Positions 33,803-41,859 of a stretch of 64,000 nt of DNA are shown here, piece after piece. Numbering within the stretch: position 1 is the stretch's first letter; the number at the start of each line of letters is the position of its first letter. Origin of the DNA: Salipiger profundus (GTDB taxonomy: Bacteria; Pseudomonadota; Alphaproteobacteria; Rhodobacterales; Rhodobacteraceae). The stretch is taken from NCBI RefSeq assembly GCF_001969385.1, contig NZ_CP014796.1, positions 2,931,501 to 2,995,500 on the forward strand, read 5' to 3'. The notes under the pieces were generated by a model. That model worked only from the letters and a program-made list of their open reading frames with translations, did not search any database and was not told the DNA's origin. The translations under genes and the position numbers were made by a program.

Positions 33803-35895
33803 TGCGCGACCTCCAGCCCGCGAAGAGCGAGAGCATGACCGAAAAGACCCTGACCGGCGCCTTCGCCGGCATCGACGTGGGCGGCACCTTCACCGACCTC
33901 GTCCATTACGACAGCCGCGCGCGGGCGGTGAAACTGGCCAAGGTGCCGACCACGCTCGACAACCAGGCGACCGGGGTGCTGGCGGCGCTGGATGCCGCCG
34001 AGGTGGATGCCGCCGCGCTCGATCTCATCGTGCACGGCACCACGACTACCACCAACGCGGTGCTCGAGCGGCAGCTGTGCCGCACCGGGCTGGTGACGAC
34101 AATGGGGTTCCGCGACGTGCTCGAGCTCGGCCGTCGGACGCGGCCGCATGCCTACGGGATGACCGGACAGTTCCGCCCGATCATCCCGCGCGACCTCCGG
34201 CTCGAGGTGCCCGAGCGCATGCTGGCCGATGGCGGCATCTACACGGCGCTCGATGAAGAGGCGCTGCGCGGCGCACTTGGGCAACTGGTCGACGCCGGTT
34301 GCGAGGCGCTGGTGATCCACTTCCTGCATTCCTACGCCAACCCCGGGCACGAGCTCCGCGCCGGCGAGATTGCCCGCGAGCTCTGGCCCAACGGCAATAT
34401 CACGCTCGGCCACCAGCTGATCTCGGAGAGCCGCGAGTTCGAGCGTGGCGTGACGGCGGCGGTCAACGCCAGCGTGCAGCCGCTGCTGCGCCGTTACGTC
34501 GAGCGTCTGGCCGACCGCCTGTCGGAGCGCGGCTACGACCGCGACCTGCTGGTGATGAACGGCAACGGCGGCATGGTCTCGGCCCGCATCGTCGCCGAGG
34601 AAGCCGCCAAGACGGTGATGTCGGGCCCGGCCTCGGGGGTGATGGCGGCGGCCTACACCGGGCGGCGGGCGGGCATCCCCGACCTGCTGACCTACGACAT
34701 GGGCGGCACCTCGACCGACGTGGCGATGATCCGCGGCGCCGACCCCGCGGTGAGCCACGAGATCGAGATCGAATACGCCATGCCGATCCACGTGCCGATG
34801 GTCGATGTGCGCACGGTGGGGGCGGGCGGCGGCTCGATCGCGCGGGTCGATGCGGCGGGGCTGCTGCAGGTGGGGCCCGAGAGCGCCGGCTCGACGCCGG
34901 GGCCGATCTGCTACGGCAAGGGCGGCGAGCGCCCGACGATCTCGGATGCCAACATGTTGCTGGGGCGGATGAATCCGGATCGGCTCAATACCGGGGCAGG
35001 CGGCGTGTCGCTGGAGACCATCGAGGCGGTCTTTGCCGAAAGGCTCGGCGCGCCGCTGGGCCTGAGTGCGACCGAGGCCGCGGCGGCGGTGCTGCGCATC
35101 GCCACGGCGAAGATGGCCGACGCGGTGCGGATGGTGTCGATCTCGCTGGGCGAGGACCCGCGCGACTTTGCGCTCTTCGCCTTTGGCGGCGCGGGGCCGC
35201 TGCACGCCTGCGCCATCGCCCGGGAGCTCGGCGTGCCGCGCGTGCTGGTGCCCGCGCGGCCAGGGATCACCAATGCGCTCGGCTGCATCGTCGCCGACCT
35301 GCGGCACGACTACGTGGCGACGGTGAACCAGCCGCTCGACACCTGCGACATGGACGAGGTGCATGCGCTCTTCGCCCGCCAGATCGAGGAGGGCCGCGCC
35401 GCCATCGGACGCGAGCGGGTCGAGATCGCCGAGGAGAAGATCACCCATTCGGTCGAGATGCGCTTCATCGGCCAGACCCACCTCCTGCGCGTGGCGCTGC
35501 CCTCGGCGGCGCCGTCGCGCGAGGCACTGCAGGCGCTGTTCGAGGAGGCGTATTTCAGGCGCTTCCAGGTGAAGCTGCCAGAGATCCGCCCGGCGCTGGT
35601 CAACGTCAACACCTCGGTGATCGGGCGCCGTCCGGAGATCGACCTCGCGGCGCTGATCGACGGCGCGGGGCGCAAGGCGACGCTTGACGACGCGCGGAGC
35701 GGCACGCGGGCGGTGTTCTTCGACGACTGGATCGAGACCCCGGTCTACTGGCGCGATCATCTGCCGGCGGATGCGACGCTGCAGGGGCCGGCCATCGTCG
35801 AGCAGATGGATTGCACGCTGGTGCTCGAGCCCGGGGACGTCGCGGAGCAGGACGGCGATGGAAACCTGGTGGTGACCGTCGGGACGTCGTCGTGA
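33802..35895 (+). CDS. hyuA: hydantoinase/oxoprolinase subunit A
   Basis: This 697-residue protein is the ATP-binding subunit of the hydantoinase/oxoprolinase family, which opens lactam or hydantoin rings with ATP, or carboxylates ketones in related systems. The first nucleotide loop is FAGIDVGGTFTDLVHYD and the second is LLTYDMGGTSTDVAMIRG; HGTTTTTNAVLE is also typical. The ATG at 33802 overlaps the stop of the Mo enzyme (TGATG); an ATG at 33835 with a purine-rich leader is an alternative start that removes eleven residues. In this locus ring opening of a reduced, hydroxylated heterocycle is a fitting job. Confidence 0.9.
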   Translation: MRDLQPAKSESMTEKTLTGAFAGIDVGGTFTDLVHYDSRARAVKLAKVPTTLDNQATGVLAALDAAEVDAAALDLIVHGTTTTTNAVLERQLCRTGLVTTMGFRDVLELGRRTRPHAYGMTGQFRPIIPRDLRLEVPERMLADGGIYTALDEEALRGALGQLVDAGCEALVIHFLHSYANPGHELRAGEIARELWPNGNITLGHQLISESREFERGVTAAVNASVQPLLRRYVERLADRLSERGYDRDLLVMNGNGGMVSARIVAEEAAKTVMSGPASGVMAAAYTGRRAGIPDLLTYDMGGTSTDVAMIRGADPAVSHEIEIEYAMPIHVPMVDVRTVGAGGGSIARVDAAGLLQVGPESAGSTPGPICYGKGGERPTISDANMLLGRMNPDRLNTGAGGVSLETIEAVFAERLGAPLGLSATEAAAAVLRIATAKMADAVRMVSISLGEDPRDFALFAFGGAGPLHACAIARELGVPRVLVPARPGITNALGCIVADLRHDYVATVNQPLDTCDMDEVHALFARQIEEGRAAIGRERVEIAEEKITHSVEMRFIGQTHLLRVALPSAAPSREALQALFEEAYFRRFQVKLPEIRPALVNVNTSVIGRRPEIDLAALIDGAGRKATLDDARSGTRAVFFDDWIETPVYWRDHLPADATLQGPAIVEQMDCTLVLEPGDVAEQDGDGNLVVTVGTSS

Positions 35896-35920
35896 GCGGC
35901 GCGCCCGGTCGCGCCGCCGG

Positions 35921-35980
35921 AGCGGGGGTTTCACACCCCCGCACCCCCGTGAGGGTATTTGAAAAGAGAAGAAGGCGGGG
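35921..35980. repeat. dispersed intergenic repeat, copy 3
   Basis: The arms GCGGGGGT and ACCCCCGC (35922-35943) are followed by ACCCCCGTGAGGGTATTTGA and AAAGAGAAGAAGG, with a TG inserted relative to copies 1 and 2. It lies between hyuA and hyuB inside an apparent operon. Confidence 0.68.
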
Positions 35981-36022
35981 GCGCTGTGCGCCGGTCGCCG
36001 GTCGTGCAGACGGAGCATCGCG

Positions 36023-37708
36023 ATGAGCCTCGATCCCATCACCCTTACCGTCATCCAGTCCGGGTTGCAGCAGGTCTGCGACGAGATGGACCTGTCGTTC
36101 TCGCGGGCGGCCTTTTCGCCGGTGATCGCCGAGGCGAACGACCGCTCGGACGGCATCTACGCGGCCGAGGACGGCAGCCTGATCGCGCAGGGCTCGCAGG
36201 GGCTGCCGGTTTTCGTGGGGGTCATGCAGTATTCCACCGCGACGCTGATCGAGATGATCCGCGACGGCCGGGTGGTCGCGCCGAAGCCCGGTGACATCTA
36301 CATCGTCAACGACCCTTATCTCGGCGGCACGCATCTCATGGACGTGCGCTTCGCGATGCCGGTCTGGCGCAACGGCGAGATCTTCTGCTGGCTGTCCAAC
36401 ACCGGGCACTGGCCGGACACCGGCGGCGCGGTGCCGGGGGGCTTTTCGGCCTCGGCAACGGCGGTGGAGCAGGAGGGGCTCCGGCTGCCGCCGGTGCGGC
36501 TGTTCAAGGGCGGCGAGCTGGACCCGGAGATCTATGCGATCATCTGTTCCAACATCCGCGTCGCCGACCAGCGCATCGGCGACGTCAAGGCGCAGGCGGC
36601 GGCGCTCTACGTCGGCGAGGCGCGTCTGACGCGGCTGCTCGACCGATACGGCGACGATACCGTGCGGGAGGCCATCGGCGAGCTGCGGCAGCGCGCCGTC
36701 GAGCAGATGCGCGCGCAGGTGGCGCAGATCGCGCCCGGCACCTACCGCTCGGTGGCCTACATCGACAGCGACGGCGTGGTGAACGAACCGCTCGAAATCC
36801 GGCTGGCGATCACTGCCGACGGCGAGCGGCTGATCTTCGATTTCGAGGGGTCGAGCCCGCCCTGCCAGGGGCCGATGAACTCGGTGCTCGCGACGACGCA
36901 CAGCTCGGTCTACCTGGCCATGCGGCACATCTTTCCCGACGTGCCGATCAGCGCCGGGGCCTTCGAGCCGCTGACGATCCGGCGACCCGAGGGGACATTC
37001 CTGGATGCGCAGTATCCCCGGCCGGTGTCGGGCTGCGCCGCCGAGGTCAGTCAGCGCATCGCCGAAGCGGTGTTTGCGGCGCTGGTGGAGGCGTTGCCGG
37101 ACAGGGTGACGGCGGCGCCGGCGGGCTCGTCGGGGAATTTCGCGCTTGGCGGCGAGGTGCCGGAGACCGGGCAGAGCTACGTGATGTACCAGATCTCGGG
37201 TGGCGGTTACGGCGGCTACGCGGGCGGTGACGGAATCTCGAATGGTTGTTCGACCATCGGGATCTCGAAGGCGCCGCCGGTCGAGATCATGGAGCAGCAG
37301 TTCCCGGTGCTCTACCACCGCTACGCCCTGCGCGAGGGCTCGGGCGGGGCGGGCGCGCATCGCGGCGGTTTCGGGCTCGACTACGAGGTCGAGATCCTGA
37401 AGGGGCAGGCACGGGCGAGCTTCGTCATGGATCACGGCCGCTTTGGCCCGCAGGGCGTGCTCGGCGGGGGCGACGGGGCGGTGAACGAGGTCGAGGTCAC
37501 GCGGGGCGGAGACAGCTTCGTGCCGGAGCACCTGTCGAAGGCACAGGACATTTCACTGACCGCCGGAGACCGCGTGCACGTGCGCACGCCGGGCGGCGGC
37601 GGTTACGGCGACCCGGCACGGCGCGATCCGGCACTGGTGGCCGAGGACGTGCGGCTGGGTCGTTACAGCGCGGCGGAGGCGCGGGCGCTTTTCGGCTACG
37701 AAGGCTGA
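36023..37708 (+). CDS. hyuB: hydantoinase/oxoprolinase subunit B
   Basis: This 561-residue protein is the catalytic partner of HyuA. Typical segments are DEMDLSFSRAAFSPVIAEAN, GDIYIVNDPYLGGTHLMD and VRTPGGGGYGDPARRDP at the C-terminus. A CGGAG site precedes the ATG at 36023. It is separated from hyuA by 127 bases that hold a repeat element but no terminator. It is the last gene of the plus-strand half of the heterocycle-type locus. Confidence 0.92.
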   Translation: MSLDPITLTVIQSGLQQVCDEMDLSFSRAAFSPVIAEANDRSDGIYAAEDGSLIAQGSQGLPVFVGVMQYSTATLIEMIRDGRVVAPKPGDIYIVNDPYLGGTHLMDVRFAMPVWRNGEIFCWLSNTGHWPDTGGAVPGGFSASATAVEQEGLRLPPVRLFKGGELDPEIYAIICSNIRVADQRIGDVKAQAAALYVGEARLTRLLDRYGDDTVREAIGELRQRAVEQMRAQVAQIAPGTYRSVAYIDSDGVVNEPLEIRLAITADGERLIFDFEGSSPPCQGPMNSVLATTHSSVYLAMRHIFPDVPISAGAFEPLTIRRPEGTFLDAQYPRPVSGCAAEVSQRIAEAVFAALVEALPDRVTAAPAGSSGNFALGGEVPETGQSYVMYQISGGGYGGYAGGDGISNGCSTIGISKAPPVEIMEQQFPVLYHRYALREGSGGAGAHRGGFGLDYEVEILKGQARASFVMDHGRFGPQGVLGGGDGAVNEVEVTRGGDSFVPEHLSKAQDISLTAGDRVHVRTPGGGGYGDPARRDPALVAEDVRLGRYSAAEARALFGYEG

Positions 37709-37731
37709 GGCCCTCGGCGCTGTGAGCTTGC

Positions 37732-37764
37732 AAAAAAAATGGCGCGAGGGGGTGCCTCGCGCCA
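37732..37764 (-). terminator. rho-independent terminator of the DUF1127 gene
   Basis: A perfect ten-base-pair stem, TGGCGCGAGG with CCTCGCGCCA (37740-37764, five-base loop), is followed on the minus strand by a run of eight T at 37739-37732. It ends the minus-strand DUF1127 transcript 29 bases after its stop codon. Confidence 0.93.
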
Positions 37765-37792
37765 GTGGAAGAGGTTCCGGCAGGTCCGGGGA

Positions 37793-38020
37793 TCAGCCCC
37801 GCCAGAACACGCGGCGCGCCTCCTTCCAGGCGACGTGCCGTTCAAGTCCGACATCCCGCAGCATGTGATCGTCGAGCTGCGCCAGCGCCAGTCGGGTGCG
37901 ACGGCGCTCGGACCATTTCGCCAGCACCACCGCGGTGCGCAGCGCGAGCGCCGACATCGGCGGCAGCGGGCGCTGCGCGTCGAGGTAGGCGATAAGCGGG
38001 GCATGTGCGGTGTGTGTCAT
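37793..38020 (-). CDS. DUF1127 domain small protein
   Basis: This 75-residue basic protein ends with the DUF1127 (YjiS-like) motif LAQLDDHMLRDVGLERHV. Small proteins of this family in Rhodobacteraceae and Rhizobiales affect RNA turnover and carbon or phosphate metabolism; the role of this one is unknown. A GGAGA site precedes the ATG. It diverges from a MocR regulator, and dyad sites in the shared promoter suggest that MocR controls it. A strong terminator follows, so it is a monocistronic message. Confidence 0.85.
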   Translation of the reverse strand: MTHTAHAPLIAYLDAQRPLPPMSALALRTAVVLAKWSERRRTRLALAQLDDHMLRDVGLERHVAWKEARRVFWRG

Positions 38021-38034
38021 GGGATGTCTCCATT

Positions 38035-38050
38035 ATTGTGCTGATACAAT
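38035..38050. promoter_or_regulatory. MocR operator candidate, site 1
   Basis: ATTGTGCTGATACAAT is a dyad with ATTGT and ACAAT arms, 15 bases upstream of the DUF1127 ATG. A related site at 38108-38124 and a half site at 38079 (GATACATTGTG) share the same words. Confidence 0.5.
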
Positions 38051-38089
38051 TTCCTTGTGTTCCGTGAATAGTTGATACATTGTGCCAAT

Positions 38090-39514
38090 ATGGGCGTCGA
38101 GAAAAACATTGTGACCGATACAATATTCGAGTTGTTCCAGAAGCAGGACGACGGCCCGAAGTACCGGGTGCTCTCGGCCGCGCTTCGACAGGGCATCTCG
38201 GAGGGCAGGCTGCCGCCGGAGACGCGGCTGCCGCCTGTGCGCGAACTTGCCTGGCGGCTGGAAATGACCCCGGGCACCGTCGCGCGGGCCTACACGCTGC
38301 TGACCGACGAGGCACTGCTGGTGGCGGAGGTCGGCCGGGGCACCTTCGTCGCGGGGCAGGGAGAGCCGAGGCCGCCGCTCTACATCACGCTGCAGAAGGA
38401 CGGTGCCCCCGACGGTGGCGAGATGGTCAGCCTGTTCACCGCGCGGCTACCCGATCTCGGACAGGTGCGACTGATCCAGGAGGGGTTCCAGCGCGTCGCG
38501 GCGCGGCCCGACCGTGCGCTGCTCGACTACCCCTCGGCCGCGGCCTTCGCGCCGGCGCGGCAGGCGGTCGTCTCGTGGCTCGGGGGCGTGCCGCTCGGGC
38601 CGCTGCACCACGAGGACGTGGTGCTCTCGCACGGGGCGCAGAGCGGGATCTCGCTGGTGATGCAGGCGGTGCTGCGGGGGCGGCGGCCGGTGATCATGGT
38701 CGAGGAACTCGCCTATCCGGGCTTCCGGCGGGCGGCGGAACTGCTGCGCGCCGAGATCGTCGCGGTTCCGATGGATGAGGAGGGGATCGTGCCCGAGGCG
38801 CTGGCCGAGGTCGCCCGGCGGCACGAGGGGCAACTTCTCTGCACCTCGCCGCAACTGCACAATCCCACCGCCATCGTGACCCCGCCCGAGCGCCGGCGTG
38901 CGATCGCGGAGGTGGCGCGGAAGGGCGGCTTCGACATCCTCGAGGACGACAGCACCTTTCTTGGCGATACGCATTCCGGCACCTACCGAGAGATGCTGCC
39001 CGATCAGTCGTGGTATGTCTCGTCGATCTCGAAGACGCTGACGCCGGCCCTGCGCATCGGGTTCGCCATCGCGCCGCATCGTCGGCGCACGGCGCTGCGG
39101 CGGGTGGCCGAGAACGGCTTCTTCGGGCTGGCCCGACCGCTGGCGGATCTGACCGAGGACCTGCTGACCCGTCCCGAGACCCGCGAGGTCGTCCGGGCGG
39201 TGCAGGCGCAGAACGCCGCCTACGTGCGGGCGACGGTGAACGCGCTGGGGGGCTTCGACCTTGGGTGGGACGAGGACTCGCCCTTCGTCTGGCTGCGGCT
39301 TCCGGCGGGCTGGCGGGCGGCCTCGTTCTGCATGGCCGCCGAGGCGCAGGGTGTCCAGGTGCGCCCGGCCGAGGACTTCGCGCCGCGCAACGCCTTCGCG
39401 CCCCACGCCGTGCGCATCGGCATGAACGGGCTGGTCGCGATGTCCGACTTCGAGGCGGCGCTGGCGCGGCTGCGCGCGCTGCTCGACAATCCGCCGGAGC
39501 AGATTCTGGTCTGA
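38090..39514 (+). CDS. MocR-type regulator (GntR domain fused to an aminotransferase-like domain)
   Basis: This 474-residue protein has a GntR winged helix (about residues 15-85, with LPPVRELAWRLEMTPGTVAR and GRGTFVAG). A fold-type I aminotransferase domain with the PLP lysine in VSSISKTLTPALRIGF follows. MocR proteins use PLP or its amino-acid adducts as effectors. The first ATG of the frame is at 38072; the ATG at 38090 gives the usual N-terminus. No pdx or gab genes are nearby, so the regulated process is unclear. The divergent DUF1127 gene is the likeliest target, plus autoregulation through the site inside the 5' coding end. Confidence 0.9.
   Translation: MGVEKNIVTDTIFELFQKQDDGPKYRVLSAALRQGISEGRLPPETRLPPVRELAWRLEMTPGTVARAYTLLTDEALLVAEVGRGTFVAGQGEPRPPLYITLQKDGAPDGGEMVSLFTARLPDLGQVRLIQEGFQRVAARPDRALLDYPSAAAFAPARQAVVSWLGGVPLGPLHHEDVVLSHGAQSGISLVMQAVLRGRRPVIMVEELAYPGFRRAAELLRAEIVAVPMDEEGIVPEALAEVARRHEGQLLCTSPQLHNPTAIVTPPERRRAIAEVARKGGFDILEDDSTFLGDTHSGTYREMLPDQSWYVSSISKTLTPALRIGFAIAPHRRRTALRRVAENGFFGLARPLADLTEDLLTRPETREVVRAVQAQNAAYVRATVNALGGFDLGWDEDSPFVWLRLPAGWRAASFCMAAEAQGVQVRPAEDFAPRNAFAPHAVRIGMNGLVAMSDFEAALARLRALLDNPPEQILV
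38108..38124. promoter_or_regulatory. MocR operator candidate, site 2
   Basis: ATTGTGACCGATACAAT repeats site 1 with one extra base between the arms. It lies within the first codons of the MocR gene, a position compatible with autorepression. Confidence 0.45.
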
Positions 39515-39522
39515 AATTGTGG

Positions 39523-39536
39523 GGTATCTTGATACC
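39523..39536. promoter_or_regulatory. perfect dyad GGTATC-TT-GATACC
   Basis: This 14-base dyad begins nine bases after the MocR stop codon. The two-base centre makes it a poor hairpin and a better protein-binding site. Its GATAC word is the one seen in the MocR sites upstream. A weaker repeat AATTTCA/TGAAATT follows at once. Confidence 0.35.
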
Positions 39537-39584
39537 ATAATTTCAACCGACTGAAATTGCTTGATTAATGTGGGGTCGGCGCGC

Positions 39585-39612
39585 TTGACTGTGCGTTTTC
39601 TGCGCGTATAAC
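39585..39612 (+). promoter_or_regulatory. sigma-70-type promoter of rplM-rpsI
   Basis: TTGACT at 39585-39590 and TATAAC at 39607-39612 are separated by 16 bases, close to the housekeeping consensus. They stand about 60 bases before the rplM ATG, as expected for a strongly expressed ribosomal operon. Confidence 0.75.
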
Positions 39613-39674
39613 CGCGCAATCGGAATTCGGGGTCACGCGTGGCCCCATCACGAACAAGCTCAAGGGCAACCACG

Positions 39675-40133
39675 ATGAAAACCTTCTCTGCGACTCCGGC
39701 AGACATCGAGAAGAACTGGGTCGTGATCGACGCCGAAGGCGTCGTTCTCGGTCGGCTCGCCTCGATCGTCGCCATGCGTCTGCGTGGCAAGCACAAGGCC
39801 ACCTTCACCCCCCACATGGACATGGGCGACCATGTCATCGTCATCAACGCCGACAAGGTGCAGCTGACCGGCAAGAAGCGCGACGAGCACTTCTACTGGC
39901 ACACCGGTCACCCGGGCGGCATCAAGTCGCGCACCAAGGAGCAGATCCTCGAGGGTGCGCACCCCGAGCGGGTGGTCTTCCAGGCCGTCAAGCGCATGCT
40001 CCCGGGCAACCGCCTGGCGCGCAAGCAGCTCACCAACCTGCGCATCTATGCCGGCGCCGAGCATCCGCACGAGGCGCAGTCGCCCGCCGTGCTCGACGTC
40101 AAGACGCTGAACAAGAAGAACACCCGGGTGTAA
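39675..40133 (+). CDS. rplM: 50S ribosomal protein L13
   Basis: This 152-residue protein is ribosomal protein L13 of the large subunit. Conserved stretches include [38 protein letters not shown] and [20 protein letters not shown]. The frame starts twelve codons earlier, but the ATG at 39675 gives the normal N-terminus [15 protein letters not shown]. It forms the usual two-gene operon with rpsI, two bases apart. Confidence 0.97.
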   Translation: MKTFSATPADIEKNWVVIDAEGVVLGRLASIVAMRLRGKHKATFTPHMDMGDHVIVINADKVQLTGKKRDEHFYWHTGHPGGIKSRTKEQILEGAHPERVVFQAVKRMLPGNRLARKQLTNLRIYAGAEHPHEAQSPAVLDVKTLNKKNTRV

Positions 40134-40135
40134 TC

Positions 40136-40624
40136 ATGGCCGAACAGATCAATTCTCTGGAAGACCTCGGCACCGCGGCCGGCGTTGACGCCGCCCCCGA
40201 AGTCGAGGCAACCCCGCGCGAGCCCGTCCGTGACGAGCTGGGCCGCTCCTACGCCACCGGTCGCCGCAAGGATGCGACCGCCCGCGTGTGGATCAAGCCG
40301 GGCTCCGGCAAGGTCACCGTGAACGGCAAGGAGCTCAACACCTACTTCGCACGCCCGGTGCTGCAGATGATCCTGCGCCAGCCGTTCACCGTTGCAGGTG
40401 TCGAGGACCAGTTCGACGTCATGGCGACCGTCAAGGGCGGTGGCCTCTCCGGCCAGGCCGGCGCGGTCAAGCACGGCATCAGCCGCGCGCTGCAGCTCTA
40501 CGATCCCTCGCTGCGTGGCGCCCTGAAGGCCGCAGGCTTCCTGACCCGCGACAGCCGCGTCGTCGAGCGTAAGAAGTTCGGCCGCCGCAAGGCACGCCGC
40601 AGCTTCCAGTTCTCGAAGCGCTGA
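40136..40624 (+). CDS. rpsI: 30S ribosomal protein S9
   Basis: This 162-residue protein is ribosomal protein S9, with the alphaproteobacterial acidic N-terminal extension of about 35 residues. The conserved core is [20 protein letters not shown], and the basic tail ends in [11 protein letters not shown], which reaches the P-site tRNA. It follows rplM directly and is followed by a terminator. Confidence 0.97.
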   Translation: MAEQINSLEDLGTAAGVDAAPEVEATPREPVRDELGRSYATGRRKDATARVWIKPGSGKVTVNGKELNTYFARPVLQMILRQPFTVAGVEDQFDVMATVKGGGLSGQAGAVKHGISRALQLYDPSLRGALKAAGFLTRDSRVVERKKFGRRKARRSFQFSKR

Positions 40625-40650
40625 TCCTTCGGGATACCGACATTCGGAAA

Positions 40651-40677
40651 GGGCCGCCCATCGGGGCGGCCCTTTTT
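40651..40677 (+). terminator. rho-independent terminator after rpsI
   Basis: The stem GGGCCGCC/GGCGGCCC (40651-40658 and 40665-40672) with a six-base loop is followed by five T, 27 bases after the rpsI stop codon. Confidence 0.93.
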
Positions 40678-40742
40678 CGTTGGCGGGAGCCGTGGCTGTG
40701 GGAATCTGCATCGGCACACGCCCGCGACGGACGGCACGAAAA

Positions 40743-40772
40743 AAGGCCGCGGGAGCTTTCTCCCGCGGCCTT
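40743..40772 (-). terminator. terminator of the IalB-family gene
   Basis: AAGGCCGCGGGAG pairs with CTCCCGCGGCCTT around a CTTT loop. On the minus strand the stem is followed by T-rich sequence (40739-40744 are all A on the plus strand). It lies 27 bases beyond the IalB stop codon. Confidence 0.88.
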
Positions 40773-40798
40773 GATCTTCCGGTGCGTCCGGCCGCTGC

Positions 40799-41455
40799 TT
40801 ACTGGTTCAGCCGCGAGGTTTCCTCGAAAGCGGCGGTGAAGCCCGACAGCGACATGTCCAGTTCGACCTTCTGGTCCGGCGCCAGGGCCGGCACGATGGT
40901 GATCTTCGCGGCGCTGCCGGCCTTGAAGCGCGATACGTCGTCGGCGGTGAAGCCGACGCGGGCGTAGCAACCGACCTGCGTGCAGAAGGAGAAGTCATAG
41001 CGCTTCGCCTGGCCACCGTCGACCGCGATGGTGAGCTTCTGGGTCAGCAGCGTCTCGAGCGGCACGACGAAGGTGCCGCCGGCCGCGACCTGGCCGCCGT
41101 TGGCAAGCCGGAAGACGCTGACCTCGGCGACGCTGCCGCCGTTCTCGTCCTTGAGAAGCTGGTACATCTGGCAGGGCTCTTCGGCCTCGACGCCCTCGGG
41201 CACCTTGAGACACTGGAGATCCCAGTCGCCGTGGGTCGCCTTGACGTAGGTCTCGTTCTGGCGGCTGCCCGGCTGCGCCGTGCCGTTGTCCGCCTCGCCC
41301 AGCGTGAGGTCGCCGCCGATGCTCGAACCGGCCGCCTGCGCGCTCTCGTCCGTGGTCTCAGCCGTGGTGTCGGCCGTGTCCTGGGCGAACGCCGGCGCTG
41401 CGGCGAGCGTCGCCATCAGCGGCAGGGCCCAAAGGGCGGAAAGCGATCTGGTCAT
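40799..41455 (-). CDS. invasion-associated locus B (IalB) family protein
   Basis: This 218-residue secreted protein starts with a Sec signal peptide (MTRSLSALWALPLMATLAAA, cleavage after AFAQ). An acidic low-complexity stretch (about residues 25-60) follows, and then an IalB domain with HGDWDLQCLKVPEG and FCTQVGCYARVGFTADDV. The two paired cysteines fit a disulfide-stabilised periplasmic beta fold. The family was named for Bartonella invasion, but it is common in free-living alphaproteobacteria, where its role is not established. Confidence 0.85.
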   Translation of the reverse strand: MTRSLSALWALPLMATLAAAPAFAQDTADTTAETTDESAQAAGSSIGGDLTLGEADNGTAQPGSRQNETYVKATHGDWDLQCLKVPEGVEAEEPCQMYQLLKDENGGSVAEVSVFRLANGGQVAAGGTFVVPLETLLTQKLTIAVDGGQAKRYDFSFCTQVGCYARVGFTADDVSRFKAGSAAKITIVPALAPDQKVELDMSLSGFTAAFEETSRLNQ

Positions 41456-41580
41456 GGAAACTCCCCTAAGATCTGATCAAGGTTCGCGGTCGGATTATCA
41501 CGCCATGCAAGCGCTGTCAGGCCGAAAACCCTGACGTCGCCGTGATGGCGAAAACCGGCGATCAGGGGCCCGAAAATAGA

Positions 41581-41603
41581 AAAGGGGCCAGATGGCCCCT
41601 TTT
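41581..41603. terminator. bidirectional terminator-like hairpin
   Basis: AAAGGGGCCA-GA-TGGCCCCTTT forms a strong stem, with TTTTCATTTT on the plus side and CTATTTTC on the minus side. No recognised gene ends here: the IalB gene starts 126 bases away and runs the other way. It may end an unannotated short RNA. Confidence 0.55.
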
Positions 41604-41705
41604 CATTTTGCTCCCTGCCGGACCGGCCGACTTTGTCATTGGCCGAACGCTACGAAACTCTCATGCAGCGGTCAACAGGCTTTGTCGTGATGCCTCGTCG
41701 CGCCC

Positions 41706-41800
41706 GATGAAAAAGGCCGCACCCAGGAGGGCGCGGCCAGTCTGACAGGGAGGAAGTCTGCCCGAAGCAGGAGAGGACATGTTGCCCCGGGCAAAAAGGA
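41706..41800 (-). ncRNA. candidate CU-rich small RNA with terminator (tentative)
   Basis: Read on the minus strand, the region carries TGTCCTCTCCT, then CTTCCTCCCTG, then a terminator hairpin (GGCCGC arms at 41713-41718 and 41733-41738, loop with CCCTCCTGGG) followed by five T. Three successive CU-rich, anti-ribosome-site-like words with a terminator recall the cuckoo RNAs of Rhodobacter. A TATCCT near 41809-41804 could be a -10 box, but no good -35 is seen. The opposite-strand reading as a leader peptide competes with this one. Confidence 0.3.
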
Positions 41801-41820
41801 TACTGGCATCAAATGGTTAA
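41779..41820 (+). CDS. possible 13-residue leader peptide
   Basis: An ATG at 41779 is preceded by AGGAGAGGAC, a very good ribosome site, and opens a 13-codon frame (MLPRAKRILASNG) closed by TAA, 39 bases before the HerA-like ATG. It is too short to judge by composition. It may be a translated leader controlling the downstream gene, or a by-product of the CU-rich minus-strand RNA described above. Confidence 0.3.
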   Translation: MLPRAKRILASNG

Positions 41821-41859
41821 GAATGTATGCTCGGCTGCGCGCGGTGTTGGAGACGATTG

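Larger units (their letters stand above)
41456..41859. other. intergenic region upstream of the HerA-like gene
   Basis: These 404 bases hold no gene in the usual size range. They contain a hairpin at 41581-41603 with T runs on both strands, a minus-strand terminator at 41706-41739, and a 13-codon plus-strand reading frame with a strong ribosome site at 41779-41820. The separate entries describe each. Confidence 0.5.
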
